Assembly (NCBI GenBank): GCA_029259935.1
Contig: JAJDEH010000424.1
Location: 1 to 59,405 of the forward strand
DNA: 59,405 nt
Origin: Planctomycetota bacterium
GTDB lineage: Bacteria; Planctomycetota; Planctomycetia; Pirellulales; Pirellulaceae
Direction of reading: 5' to 3'
The translations under genes were made by a program, and so were the position numbers. Positions 36,486 to 45,805 of the stretch are shown piece by piece (the stretch's first letter is position 1; every line of letters begins with the position of its first letter). Below the pieces are notes generated by a model that made no database searches, was not told the DNA's origin, and was given only the letters and a program-made list of their open reading frames with translations.

Positions 36486-37310
36486 CTAGTTTCGCCGCAG
36501 TAGGAGCAGGTCCGCCGCCAGCGTGACGTTCATGGCCTGCACTGCATCCAAGCGAGATTTCTGAGAATGGCGCACCGCACGGTACGTCATCGCTAACGCG
36601 TCTGCAATCGCGTCCGGCTCCAATTTGACGTTGCTGTGCCAATGTTTTTGATCAACGACTTCAACACCGGCATGACTCATATCGTCGGCAATCATTTCCC
36701 ATCGGCTGCGGCGATGGCCAGCTTGTTGGACTTGCTCGCGAAGCTCGATCAAATCATCTTCGCCCGGCACGGCAACCACACAGATCCCACCAGGCACAAG
36801 AACGCGATGGATTTCTGAAACGGGACGTCGACCAAAAAGTGATATTACTCGTTGAACACTTTGATCGGCCGCCGGCAACACGCGATCCGCGTTAGCCAAC
36901 ACCCAAGTCGCGTCAGGCCATCCGCGTGCAGCCAACTTGATGGCGCGCCGGGAAAGGTCAATACCGCAATAAGAATCGGCTTCATTGGAAAACAACGCAG
37001 GACCAAACGACCCTTCACCACACCCCAAATCGAGCGTTCTTTGATTCGTCTCCGTGCCGTTCGCAGCGAACCACGGACGCAGGGTTTCTATCAGTGATAT
37101 TGCGTGTCCATGTTGAAGCCAACGGTGCCTGGCCAAAACAGCATCCTCCGAATCACCAGGATTCTTCGACTTCTTATCCTGAGGTTGCAGGAGATTCCAG
37201 TAGCCCTGTTTGGCTTGATCAAAATGATGGTCGGCGCGGCAGACCAGATCTCGCTCGCGCTGCTCAAGCAATTGTTGGCAATCTCGGACGGTGCAGCGCA
37301 GTTGAAACAT
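36486..37310 (-). CDS. rlmA: 23S rRNA (guanine-N1)-methyltransferase, RlmA family
   Basis: A 274-residue protein. The N-terminal zinc ribbon uses Cys6, Cys11, Cys24 and His28 (CRADHHFDQAKQGYWNLL), a hallmark of RlmA. The SAM domain has LDLGCGEGSFGPAL (about 93-106), then GIDLSRRAIKLAA and VISLFGRRP. The C-terminus has AMTYRAVR as in the family. It methylates N1 of G745 or G748 in helix 35 of 23S rRNA; which of the two (RlmA-I or II) cannot be decided here. The first zinc pair is spaced C-x4-C where C-x2-C is usual. It is convergent with the glycosyltransferase gene. Confidence 0.88.
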   Translation of the reverse strand: MFQLRCTVRDCQQLLEQRERDLVCRADHHFDQAKQGYWNLLQPQDKKSKNPGDSEDAVLARHRWLQHGHAISLIETLRPWFAANGTETNQRTLDLGCGEGSFGPALFSNEADSYCGIDLSRRAIKLAARGWPDATWVLANADRVLPAADQSVQRVISLFGRRPVSEIHRVLVPGGICVVAVPGEDDLIELREQVQQAGHRRSRWEMIADDMSHAGVEVVDQKHWHSNVKLEPDAIADALAMTYRAVRHSQKSRLDAVQAMNVTLAADLLLLRRN

Positions 37311-37493
37311 CGCACCATTCTAAATGCGAATACACAAACAAACAGGGGCTTCCCCAGCGTTCAACCTTGGACTCAGCGGCAAGGATCGCTAGATTGTTAG
37401 TGTTGAGCAACACGGTTGTGAATGGAAGCGAGATCGTTCGCAGCAGAAAAGAGCTGGCGTGCCAAACAACAAGCAGAGGAACCTTCACATCTG

Positions 37494-38567
37494 ATGAACG
37501 ACGATGAGCCCACCGCCCACGAGCCTGCTGACGGGCAGCCGTTTCGTCGCCGGCAACGTTACCGCGGCACGCATCCTCGCAACTACGATGAGAAGTACAA
37601 AGAACTTTCTTCTTCACCCGACCCGGAGACGATCGCGAAGCTGATCGGCTCCGGAAAGACGCCGGCCGGTCAGCATCGCCCGATCCTCGTCACCGAACTA
37701 CTCGAGCACCTCGCCCCGCAGCCTGGCGAACGAGGAGCGGACGTGACTCTCGGACATGGCGGACACAGCGAAGCGCTGCTGACAGGACTCCAGCCCGGCG
37801 GTCAGCTCCTCGCCCTCGACGTTGATGCGTTGCAGCTCCCTCTTACCGAGGAGCGATTACGAGGGCTCGGATACGGAACGGAAACACTCATCATCCGCCG
37901 CTGTAACTTCGCTGGACTCGCGGGCATGCTGCCACAGATCGGCTGGCACGACGGTGTGGACTTCGTGCTTGCGGACCTCGGCTTGTCCTCGATGCAAGTT
38001 GACAACCCCGCTCGTGGCTTCTCCTACAAGCACGATGGGCCGCTCGACATGCGGATGAACCCCGAACGCGGAGTGAGCGCTCGGGATTGGCTCAGACGCT
38101 GTCGCTCCGAAAAGTTGGTACGCGTCCTGGCTGACGGGAGCGACGAACCGCTTGCGGAACAGATCGCTGCGGCCCTCGCCGAGCTCTCCGAGCGAGAACC
38201 GATCGACACCACCGGGCAACTGCGTCGCGCGATCGAGAGCGCTTTGCCCAATGACATCACGGACGACGGACGACGCTCCACGGTGGCTCGCGTTTTTCAA
38301 GCCATCCGCATCGCTGTCAACGAAGAGTTCAACGCCCTAGACGCCTTTCTCCGGCGTCTCCCGGACTGTCTCCTTCCGGGTGGCAGGGTGGCTATTTTGA
38401 GTTTCCACTCCGGTGAGGATCGCCGCGTGAAGCATCACTTCCGCGACGGAGTTCGGAGCGGGGTCTACCGTGAGATCGCCCCGGATATCATCCGTCCAAC
38501 CGGCCAGGAGGTGTGGACCAACTCCCGGGCCGCCTCAGCCAAAATGCGCTGGGCCATTCGGAGGTAG
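37494..38567 (+). CDS. rsmH: 16S rRNA m4C1402 methyltransferase homologue (RsmH family)
   Basis: A 357-residue protein from ATG 37494, with GAGGAA upstream; the frame is open to 37422. Family motifs are HRPILVTELLEHL, DVTLGHGGHSEALL (SAM loop), LLALDVDALQL, DFVLADLGLSSMQVDNPARGFSY, GPLDMRMNPERGVSARDWL and ILSFHSGEDRRVKHHF. RsmH methylates N4 of C1402 in the decoding centre. It is normally encoded in the division/cell wall cluster, which is absent here. An N-terminal extension of about 60 charged residues precedes the domain. It could be the sole RsmH or a paralogue with another RNA target. Confidence 0.88.
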   Translation: MNDDEPTAHEPADGQPFRRRQRYRGTHPRNYDEKYKELSSSPDPETIAKLIGSGKTPAGQHRPILVTELLEHLAPQPGERGADVTLGHGGHSEALLTGLQPGGQLLALDVDALQLPLTEERLRGLGYGTETLIIRRCNFAGLAGMLPQIGWHDGVDFVLADLGLSSMQVDNPARGFSYKHDGPLDMRMNPERGVSARDWLRRCRSEKLVRVLADGSDEPLAEQIAAALAELSEREPIDTTGQLRRAIESALPNDITDDGRRSTVARVFQAIRIAVNEEFNALDAFLRRLPDCLLPGGRVAILSFHSGEDRRVKHHFRDGVRSGVYREIAPDIIRPTGQEVWTNSRAASAKMRWAIRR

Positions 38568-38683
38568 GGGAATGGCTTCGCCGGGGTCAGACTCGGGTTT
38601 CGGGGTTGACGGGTAATTCAGGGAGCATACTGTTGCCATGTCATCGCTTCGATTCTCGCGTGAATTCGCGCGTCAGGACGCCT

Positions 38684-40864
38684 TTACCCGGCTGTTCCCA
38701 GGCAATCGCGACCAATCAAAACCACGGGCACCAGTTTTGTTTTCTCATTGATTTCGCTCAATCGGACGATGCCTGACGACCAGCGACCATCCTGGGTAGT
38801 CGTTAACGGAGCTCGTTTAATTGAGTCAGGCAACTGGCTCCATTCCGATTTCGTCAAGACCCGAAACTCCGCAACCACGCCAGGAGCCACGTTCTTTTGC
38901 ATCGCCAATGCGACATGGCCCATCGTCATCCGAGGGTTGATCTCAACCAAAGGCTTGACCAGGAGTTCACCGCCAACTCCTCGATACAAAAACGCATCGA
39001 CGCCGAAACAGCCCGCAAAGTTTCGCGAAGAAAGTTCAGCGGCAAGACGTGGCTCAAGCCAATTCAAAATCGCCCCCAGTTTTTCCCCTCGGTCGGCAAG
39101 TAGAAATTGCCTAACCTCGGGTATGCAGTCAAAAAACGGCTTGCTCAATCGCGTGCCCACATACTTACGTCCAACGGTAACCAGAGATCGTGTCCAACCA
39201 AGGCACTTCGTTAAACTGTTTTTTTCTAAATCCTCAGGCGTCCGATCGCAGGGCTCCAAGGCTTCCGTGAACTTGCTGTTTTCGAATCTCACATCCCACA
39301 AGAAAGACAGGTCAACCACCCGTTCCAACTCAGGCTCAAGAACCGCAACCGCTCGCTGGACAGAGTCTTCCGGAGGCGCGAAAGCAAAGTTGTTTGATAC
39401 TTTGAAAACTGATCGCAACCATGCTTCGTCCGATTCGTCTAGTTTACGACCGGTCACAAAACGTCTTTGGCCTCGACCCGAAGCGCCCAAATCAAGCTTG
39501 AAGACCGCTTTCTCAAATCCGCGGGATCTGATTTCATCCAAAGCCTCTTGAACGTCAGCCTGCTCAAAGATCTCAATTGCCACGCAATCGGACTTTGAGA
39601 ACCAATCGGGAGCTGGGGTTTCCTTGAATTGGTTCTGATCGTCTTGGCTCAGCCAGCGGCCTAGACAATTCGCACTCCAAGACTTTCGAAACAGGTCGGT
39701 TTGTTCATTTGACCATTCGGGCGGCGGGCGACGCACCGATTGAACCAGTGGCTCGGCGACTCGATGGTTGTTCGGCGTCCATGCCCACGGTGCGAATTCG
39801 CCCAGTTTGCGATGTGCCAAAGTCTGTCTTGAATCCAACGCAACAAACTCAGGCAAATCGAATCCGACGTCGATCAACTGTTTTCGCAAATCACGAGATG
39901 GGATTTCACGCACCAACACGATGTCGTCTTGTCGAGCAACAGGGACCATGACGAGTTCAAGGTCTTTTCCAACCTGATCCAGCAAATGTGAATCGCCCTC
40001 CCCTGTCAGTCCGGATTCGGCACTCGGATCGAACCAACGAACCGTTGGCGGTCGAGCCGTGGATTGCCGAAACACTTCAATCGAGTCGATAAAATCGTCG
40101 GTCAGTCCTGCCAGCACTCGGCCTTCGCGATTGAAAGCTGCTCGTGGCCCGCGCCCGCGCTGAGGCGACATCGGATACTCAAGCGAATCCTGATAGGCTT
40201 CCCAGTCACTCTGCTCAGGATTTTTCCATTGACGAAACCAATGCAAACCATGTTGGACATGGCCGATTTCGTCTTCGTAAATCTTCCGCAGCAACCCCGC
40301 GGTCTCCGCATCGCCCAGCCGGCCAAATACGTTAGCAAAATGCAAACTGTAATCGAGATTGGCTTGCTCAAACGTCAGGCTTAATCGAGATACGAAATCC
40401 ATCGGCGATTGCATCGGCTCCACAATTCGCCAAAACCGGCCGCCGAGAGGATAGGCCCCGAATTCAACACCGCACTCGCGCATCCGCTTGATGTACATCT
40501 GCGTGTGCTCTTGTTCCTCTTGGAGCGTGACCAGGATGCCTTGCCGAAACGCCTGAGGCGCTTCAGGAAACTTCAACAATACGAGCGCCATCAACTCAGT
40601 GGCAAGCAATTCGTGATTGGCAAGAAAGTGAAGCAGCTGACCTCGGGCGCGTTCGTTCTCAAGTTGATCATCACTTGGCGGTGAACCCGTGCTAATAAGA
40701 TCATGCCGCATCTGTAGACCAACTGGCCGGCCCGGCGAGACCAACGAACGAACATCAGGGCGATTTCGAACGTCCCCGTCGCGAGTCAATCGCCCTGGGG
40801 CAGCCAGTTTGTCTTCAAGCGTTTTTCCGAAGACAATTTGTTCGGCAAATTCGGTGACGTTCAT
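38684..40864 (-). CDS. ferritin-like DUF455 domain fused to an ATP-grasp-like domain
   Basis: A 726-residue protein. Residues 60-270 match DUF455: FLANHELLATELMAL (His84, Glu85, Glu90), LQEEQEHTQMY (Glu119, His120), LTFEQANLD (Glu166) and IYEDEIGHVQHGL (Glu197, Glu199, His202). These supply the carboxylates and His of a di-iron four-helix bundle. From about residue 300 the protein changes character and ends in an ATP-grasp-like fold with FKLDLGASGRGQRRFV (Gly-rich loop), FGVDAFLYRG and LVKPLVEINPRMTMGHVA (metal/ATP-binding ExN). ATP-grasp enzymes ligate carboxylates to amines; DUF455 has no proven substrate. The fusion suggests oxidation plus ligation on one substrate. The start at 40864 (MNVTEFAEQIV) was chosen over 40924 because the extra 20 residues look non-coding. 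Confidence 0.8.
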   Translation of the reverse strand: MNVTEFAEQIVFGKTLEDKLAAPGRLTRDGDVRNRPDVRSLVSPGRPVGLQMRHDLISTGSPPSDDQLENERARGQLLHFLANHELLATELMALVLLKFPEAPQAFRQGILVTLQEEQEHTQMYIKRMRECGVEFGAYPLGGRFWRIVEPMQSPMDFVSRLSLTFEQANLDYSLHFANVFGRLGDAETAGLLRKIYEDEIGHVQHGLHWFRQWKNPEQSDWEAYQDSLEYPMSPQRGRGPRAAFNREGRVLAGLTDDFIDSIEVFRQSTARPPTVRWFDPSAESGLTGEGDSHLLDQVGKDLELVMVPVARQDDIVLVREIPSRDLRKQLIDVGFDLPEFVALDSRQTLAHRKLGEFAPWAWTPNNHRVAEPLVQSVRRPPPEWSNEQTDLFRKSWSANCLGRWLSQDDQNQFKETPAPDWFSKSDCVAIEIFEQADVQEALDEIRSRGFEKAVFKLDLGASGRGQRRFVTGRKLDESDEAWLRSVFKVSNNFAFAPPEDSVQRAVAVLEPELERVVDLSFLWDVRFENSKFTEALEPCDRTPEDLEKNSLTKCLGWTRSLVTVGRKYVGTRLSKPFFDCIPEVRQFLLADRGEKLGAILNWLEPRLAAELSSRNFAGCFGVDAFLYRGVGGELLVKPLVEINPRMTMGHVALAMQKNVAPGVVAEFRVLTKSEWSQLPDSIKRAPLTTTQDGRWSSGIVRLSEINEKTKLVPVVLIGRDCLGTAG

Positions 40865-42107
40865 TGGCTCCACAATACTCGAACGAGGTTCGTTGATCCA
40901 CCGACGATTGGTTTTTACAGTCACCGGGAAGGTCTACGAGTCGGCTTGGAAAGAAGACAATCTCCCGGCGGAATTGTCGATCCGATTGGATGCCGAAAAG
41001 ACAATCTACAAGTACCATTACCTAGACTTCCAAAATGTAAACGCCTATCTGATCGCAATCACCGGAGCAACGCCCTGAATCAATATGTCGAATCGGATCG
41101 TTGGAGCACCATAGACAAATTGGCCAACCGCAGTTTTATGATTCATCTGGATTCGAACGTAGCCAATGCGACAAATCACGACGAACGCAATCCCCTCAAC
41201 CAATGATTCTGTTGTTTCGAGAATGCTTCGCGATGCTCTGAAACGAATTGTCGGTTGTGCTGCGCAACGAGTGAAGTTCACGTCGACTTCACATCCCTCT
41301 GGTTCAAAAAGTCGACGAGAAGCAAGAGCCCAATTGCCGACCAAACTAAACTGCACCGAGTCGACAACACCGCCCGCACGAAGATCCGGCGGCAACTTGC
41401 CGAGGTTGGACAAACCTCGGTGTCGAATCATGGTCTTCATCTCGCGTCGGTGTTCACGACCGAGGTCACAAGCGCAAGTTGCCAATCTGCTCGAGTCACA
41501 TCGACCGACGTATCGAAACGATGAGCCTACCAAGGCGAGAGTCCTTGGCTTTCAGCCGAAGTGTAGAATCCGGCACAAAAAGAGTTTGGGGACATACCAG
41601 GGGACAGGCCGGACAGGCCCAGTTATTGGAATGCGGAGGCGCTCGCGGTAAGCAGGGTGGATCTCTGGAGCGTCTGCCTAGTGCCTGGTCGGATTGGTCT
41701 TCCGCGTGATCCATCGTGGCGTGTGGAGCCAAGCAATTGGGACTCGATCGGCTGACGCCAACCTCCTGGTTTGCTTGCCACCGAGATTGTCGTTGTTGGC
41801 TCCCCGAACAATACGAAATAACAACAAGGAAACCTTTTGATAGCGGAGCGATCAACGACTTACCGTGCGTCACCGTTTCTTTCCCATGAGATCCCCTCAA
41901 ACTAGCCACGCAGGCCATACTCCGCGGTCGGAGTTTGACTTGAACTGGCTTGCAGGTGAGCGGAAAGGTCCACTCCGAGTCGCCTCGGCCACAAATTGGA
42001 CTCCCGAATTATCGCTCTTTTCCGATATATTCACTGCAAGGAAGTACTTTGGATGCCATCCGGCACATCGAAATCTGGTGTCTGCTGATTTGAAGGAGTG
42101 ACAGCAT
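40865..42107. other. 1.24-kb gap with one repeat and no convincing gene
   Basis: Open frames here (for example 41045-41533 minus and 40689-41078 plus) lack coding character and are not called. A degenerate copy of repeat family 1 is at 41787-41860. The last bases contain AAGGAG ahead of the ATG at 42108. Confidence 0.5.
41787..41860. repeat. repeat family 1, diverged copy
   Basis: The left arm TTGTCGTTGTTGGCTCCCCGAA has mutations that break the inner palindrome. The right arm GATAGCGGAGCGATCAACGACT is nearly intact. The spacing of the arms matches the better copies at 44612 and 45806. Confidence 0.8.
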
Positions 42108-43730
42108 ATGAGTTGCAAGAGGATTTTGCTTGGCTTTTTGTGTATCGCTTTGACGATGGTTCTCGCGCCGCGAACGGTTCGTTCGCAGCGGAATGCCGTC
42201 GAAGGTCTGTATCGGGGGTTTGTTGTGTCGCGGGTGGAAAAGGATCGTCAACAGGTACTCCAGCGGCAGAGGGCGTCGGATTGGCATCGGCGCACCTTCA
42301 GTACGCCGACCCCAACCGTCCAGCCAACCGCCGCCTCTCCACAGTTACTCCAATACCGCGGCGCATTACGGACGTTCGCCACGAATACCGCGGCGTTGGC
42401 GAACAGCTTGCAGCGAGTTAGTTCGACAATCCGTGGCGTACGCCCCCTGATGGGTGACCTGCTGAAAGTAAAAACCACGGCGGCCGTGATGTACGAACAA
42501 TCGCAAAAGTCCAATGACCTCAACGTTCTGCGCGAACAGTATCGTGGGCTGGATTCCGAGTGGCGTGCACTCTCGTTTCGACTCCAAAAGTTGCCGGGCT
42601 TGGACTCCAATACCGGCGGGCAAATCCACCAGCTCGATCGTCACAGTGACGCGATCTGCACATTTTTTCAAATCCCGCGGCAATTCGACCGGATGTCGAC
42701 GTCCCGGCTGGCTTCCGAGACGAGTGGATATTTGCGCGCGCTGCTGGACGACATTGAAATCGAATTGCAGGGCCAGCCAAATGCCAACGGTTTCGCTGGC
42801 GAGTGTCGTGGGCTGGCCGAGCAATGTCAACGCTTGAGCGTGGTTGCCGTGGACGCCACTTACGATGATCTGGTCACCAAGTACTCGTCGTTCGTCTCGG
42901 ACTGGCGGAAATTCGCCGCCAAATTGTATCCCTTCGAAAACCCTTCTTGCGACCGCCGGATGCGGCGCATTCGTCATGGCAATCAATTGGCATTTCAAAA
43001 ACTGCGTCTCCAGCCGTCGATTGATCGAGCCTATCTCGCACATGTCTCGCGGCAAATGGAACGGGAAGTCAGTTCGCTGCTGGACAACATGAGTGTCAAG
43101 ACATTGCTTCAACTGTCTTCGACACAACAGCAAGCCTTGTTGACGACCTCGCGGCAATTGCACGTTCGCTGCCAGCACTTCCGCCAGCGCGTCGATAACA
43201 ACTCGCCGCTAAAAGACTTGATTGCGGACGTCACGTACATCGACGACCAATGGCACGAATTGGGCCGTTATCTGAATTCAAATGTTCAGGGTCCCGCCAA
43301 CAGCCGCCAGTTGATCGCCGCGTACGATAATGAACTCCGTGAGATTCTGGGAGTACCCCCTCGCCTGAACCATGCCCAAGCGATTCAATTGGCCGCTTCG
43401 CTCGAAGAAATGGCTCGGCACATGCAGTACGATGTCCGCCGATTTGGGCGTTACTATCGCTCGCCCGCCAATCGGGATCAGGCCTATCGATCAAGTGACG
43501 CCTTTATCACTCAAGTTCACAATTTGCACGCGAATCTGGGCCAACGCACCAGCGCCCAAGACTTGCAGTCAAACGCGCGAAACACCGTTGCCGCCTGGGA
43601 TTCGTTCTCCAACGCCATCACGGCGATGCCGGCAAACGGAATATCGCCGACTCGGTATCAATACATAAACGAATCGCGACAAGAGGTGCTGCCGGTGATC
43701 GCCGAACTGGCAACGCTGCTGGGTTCTTAA
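42108..43730 (+). CDS. secreted helical-repeat protein, unknown function
   Basis: A 540-residue protein with a Sec signal (residues 1-26). The rest is predicted helical and contains several similar units of about 110 residues. Each has a pattern like DxLxxxYxxxDxxWRxLxxxLxxLP followed by a cofactor-free linker (for example LREQYRGLDSEWRALSFRLQKLP, VTKYSSFVSDWRKFAAKLYPF, IADVTYIDDQWHELGRYLNS and SNARNTVAAWDSFSNAI). No enzyme motif or Cys cluster is present. A strong AAGGAG ribosome site precedes ATG 42108. It is followed 54 bases later by another secreted helical protein, so the two may act together. The repeat suggests a binding scaffold. Confidence 0.75.
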   Translation: MSCKRILLGFLCIALTMVLAPRTVRSQRNAVEGLYRGFVVSRVEKDRQQVLQRQRASDWHRRTFSTPTPTVQPTAASPQLLQYRGALRTFATNTAALANSLQRVSSTIRGVRPLMGDLLKVKTTAAVMYEQSQKSNDLNVLREQYRGLDSEWRALSFRLQKLPGLDSNTGGQIHQLDRHSDAICTFFQIPRQFDRMSTSRLASETSGYLRALLDDIEIELQGQPNANGFAGECRGLAEQCQRLSVVAVDATYDDLVTKYSSFVSDWRKFAAKLYPFENPSCDRRMRRIRHGNQLAFQKLRLQPSIDRAYLAHVSRQMEREVSSLLDNMSVKTLLQLSSTQQQALLTTSRQLHVRCQHFRQRVDNNSPLKDLIADVTYIDDQWHELGRYLNSNVQGPANSRQLIAAYDNELREILGVPPRLNHAQAIQLAASLEEMARHMQYDVRRFGRYYRSPANRDQAYRSSDAFITQVHNLHANLGQRTSAQDLQSNARNTVAAWDSFSNAITAMPANGISPTRYQYINESRQEVLPVIAELATLLGS

Positions 43731-43784
43731 TCACCGCTTCCCCACGCCACGCCAACCTACAAGTAGACCTAAAAGGACTTTTCG

Positions 43785-44558
43785 ATGCACCCCAGTAAAC
43801 TGACCTTAACCGTTTTTTGCCTAACCATCTTTTTCATCAACAACCACATCGAGGCGCAAGACAAAAAGGACGCCGTCTCTGAATTGGTTCGCACGCTCGG
43901 CTACGGTGGGGCAATACACAATTTCAAAAACTACGTACTCCGGGGCGATGAAAAATATCGCGCGGCGGCCACATCCATGTTCGAACAAGCCAGTACGAGC
44001 CTAACCGCGCTGAGCAAGTCCGATAAATTGAACGATGAGGAAAAGGCCGCGATTAAGGCGATTGGTGGCGTAGTCCAGCAATACCAGGGGCATTTGCCAA
44101 CCATTGAAAAACTCTGGCAGCAAGGAAAGAGCGTTGAAGAAATTGATGAAATTGTCGCGGTCGATGATTCGCCGGCGATCGAAGCCATTGCCGCGCTTCG
44201 AGCCGGGCATCAATGGAACAACATCGAAAACCTCGATTTTCACATTGGCTACGGCAGTGGTATTCACAATTTCAAAAACTTCGTTTTGAGAGCCGACGAA
44301 AAATATCTCGCCCGCGCGCGATCCGGACTCTCATCCGTCTTACTGATTGTCTCGCGATACCGAGAGACCAAGGGCCTTACCAAGGACCAAGAAACATCCC
44401 TTGGCAACATCGAATCGGTCGTGCGTGCTTACGAGCAGGCACTGCCCAAGGTGCAGGACTTGGTCGGGCAAGGAAAAACCGCCAAAGAGATTGATGCCGT
44501 TGTCAAAGTAAACGACAAGCCAGCATTGGAAGGTCTTGTAGTCTTGCGCAAGCAATGA
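43785..44558 (+). CDS. secreted protein with two IHNFKN helical domains
   Basis: A 257-residue protein with a signal peptide ending near residue 24. It consists of two similar domains of about 105 residues (about 36-140 and 154-255). Both open with GYGxxIHNFKNxVLRxDEKY and close with KxxxEIDxxVxxxDxPAxExxxxLR. The motif resembles extracytoplasmic sensor domains of some bacterial kinases and cyclases as I remember them, but here there is no output domain or membrane anchor after the signal. It may be a free periplasmic ligand binder. An in-frame ATG at 43785 has AAAAGGA upstream. Confidence 0.8.
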   Translation: MHPSKLTLTVFCLTIFFINNHIEAQDKKDAVSELVRTLGYGGAIHNFKNYVLRGDEKYRAAATSMFEQASTSLTALSKSDKLNDEEKAAIKAIGGVVQQYQGHLPTIEKLWQQGKSVEEIDEIVAVDDSPAIEAIAALRAGHQWNNIENLDFHIGYGSGIHNFKNFVLRADEKYLARARSGLSSVLLIVSRYRETKGLTKDQETSLGNIESVVRAYEQALPKVQDLVGQGKTAKEIDAVVKVNDKPALEGLVVLRKQ

Positions 44559-44611
44559 TGCCGAACTCGTCGCGGCGATCGGTCCCACTCAATTACGAAA
44601 CCAACTGGAAA

Positions 44612-44699
44612 TTGTCGTTGTTCGCTCCGCGAACAGAACGGAAGAGCTAGACGAAAGAACAAGATGAAAACGTTTTGATCGCGGAGCGATCAACGACTA
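44612..44699. repeat. repeat family 1, full copy with longer middle
   Basis: The left arm TTGTCGTTG plus TTCGCTCCGCGAA and the right arm GATCGCGGAGCGATCAACGACTA are intact, with about 45 bases between them. The right end supplies the TAG stop codon (44697-44699) of the minus-strand gene that follows. Confidence 0.9.
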
Positions 44700-45701
44700 A
44701 CTTGCCGGGAGGGTAAGGGCCAGCGCTGCCGTTGCCCAACTCGTGGCTGAAATCGAAATGAACTGATCCTTGCCGTGGGGATCACCGTTATCGAAGAATC
44801 GCTGAATTGGCTTGGAGCGGCTTTTTACGAACCATGACCCGTCGTCGCATTGCGTATCCAGCAGGAATCGCACGCCGCGCTGGAACGATGGATCGTCCGT
44901 CGGAGTTCTAGTTCGATGTAGGGTGAATAACGTGAGCCCCGTTGCATACGCGTCGCTCGACATGTCGGCAAGCTGGCTCCAACCGCCATCCTCGTTTTGC
45001 GCGGCCAGGATTTCCTTGCGAGCCATTTGCAGTTCCTCTAGATCCGCCTTCAATAGCGCGAGCGCTCCCAAGCGTGAGACCCGATCCTCGTGCGATGCGG
45101 GCTTGGTTTCCAAAATCCAAGTCCGCGCCCGCTGTGTGGCGGCTTCCACCGCGGGCTTCTGGTCCTCGCTGGCAAACTTGCCCATGTAGTACACGGCCAG
45201 AATCGTGCAAGTGAAATTCGAATCCTCAAGCGGCGGCCGATTCGAACTGCGACGCCAGGAGCCATCCTTGGCCTGCTTCTTCAGCAAGAAGCTGACCATG
45301 GCGGTCGTGGTGGCGTCTTTCTTCCACTGGGCAATGTCCAGAGCCCACAACGCGTAGCCGACGGACATCGAGCCACCACCGACGCCTTTTCCTTCCGCCA
45401 GGGTCTCGCGGCGCGAGTCAAAGGTCTTCCAAGAAAATTTGGCCTGATCTTGAAGGAGGTCGCCATCGACCTCGAACCCCTTTCGACCGGATAACTGCAT
45501 GGCCATCATCGGCAAGGTCTGATGGTGACAAGAAAAGCAACTACGATGGTCGGGATAGTTCTTGGCAGCCTTTTGCACGATACGCAGCCCACCCGTCACG
45601 GCGGCCCGAATTTGCTCGGTGTCGTTTTCCGCGAACATCGGGTTCGCCTGGAGCATGCTGCCCAGCGCGACAGCGAAAAACGTAACGGTGTTCATGCGCA
45701 T
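44697..45701 (-). CDS. exported terpene-cyclase-fold protein with a CxxCH motif
   Basis: A 334-residue protein. The start at 45701 (MRMNTVTFF) has a strong GGGGGAG site upstream and gives a signal peptide to residue 24; a frame to 45746 precedes it. Cys55, Cys58 and His59 (SCFSCHH) form a c-type heme motif. The rest is a prenyltransferase/squalene-cyclase toroid, with repeats such as LLKKQAKDGSWRRSS, AAQNEDGGWSQLADM and LLDTQCDDGSWFVK. The cyclase DXDD motif is not seen, so cyclisation of a terpene is unlikely. The protein may bind a heme on an alpha-toroid scaffold. Its stop codon lies in a repeat copy. Confidence 0.85.
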   Translation of the reverse strand: MRMNTVTFFAVALGSMLQANPMFAENDTEQIRAAVTGGLRIVQKAAKNYPDHRSCFSCHHQTLPMMAMQLSGRKGFEVDGDLLQDQAKFSWKTFDSRRETLAEGKGVGGGSMSVGYALWALDIAQWKKDATTTAMVSFLLKKQAKDGSWRRSSNRPPLEDSNFTCTILAVYYMGKFASEDQKPAVEAATQRARTWILETKPASHEDRVSRLGALALLKADLEELQMARKEILAAQNEDGGWSQLADMSSDAYATGLTLFTLHRTRTPTDDPSFQRGVRFLLDTQCDDGSWFVKSRSKPIQRFFDNGDPHGKDQFISISATSWATAALALTLPAS

Positions 45702-45805
45702 CGGCACTCCCCCTTTGGAACGAATCCGTAACATCACGCCAACCACTCAGTAGACTATGGATTTCGATTGGCGTCAAACCATGGCAAACGGCCGCGCCGT
45801 CGAGA

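Noticed and set aside
38575..38640. GGGGTCAGACTC, with similar GGGGTCAAAA at 34816 and 47054, as transposase recognition sites
   Set aside because: The shared part is only seven or so bases and no transposase is present. Too weak to call.
40905..41078. Plus-strand peptide overlapping the DUF455 gene start
   Set aside because: It reads smoothly (VTGKVYESAWKED...) but overlaps the upstream region of a solid gene and has no start signal or family.
41045..41533. 162-residue minus open frame
   Set aside because: Composition and lack of a ribosome site look non-coding. No similarity recognised.
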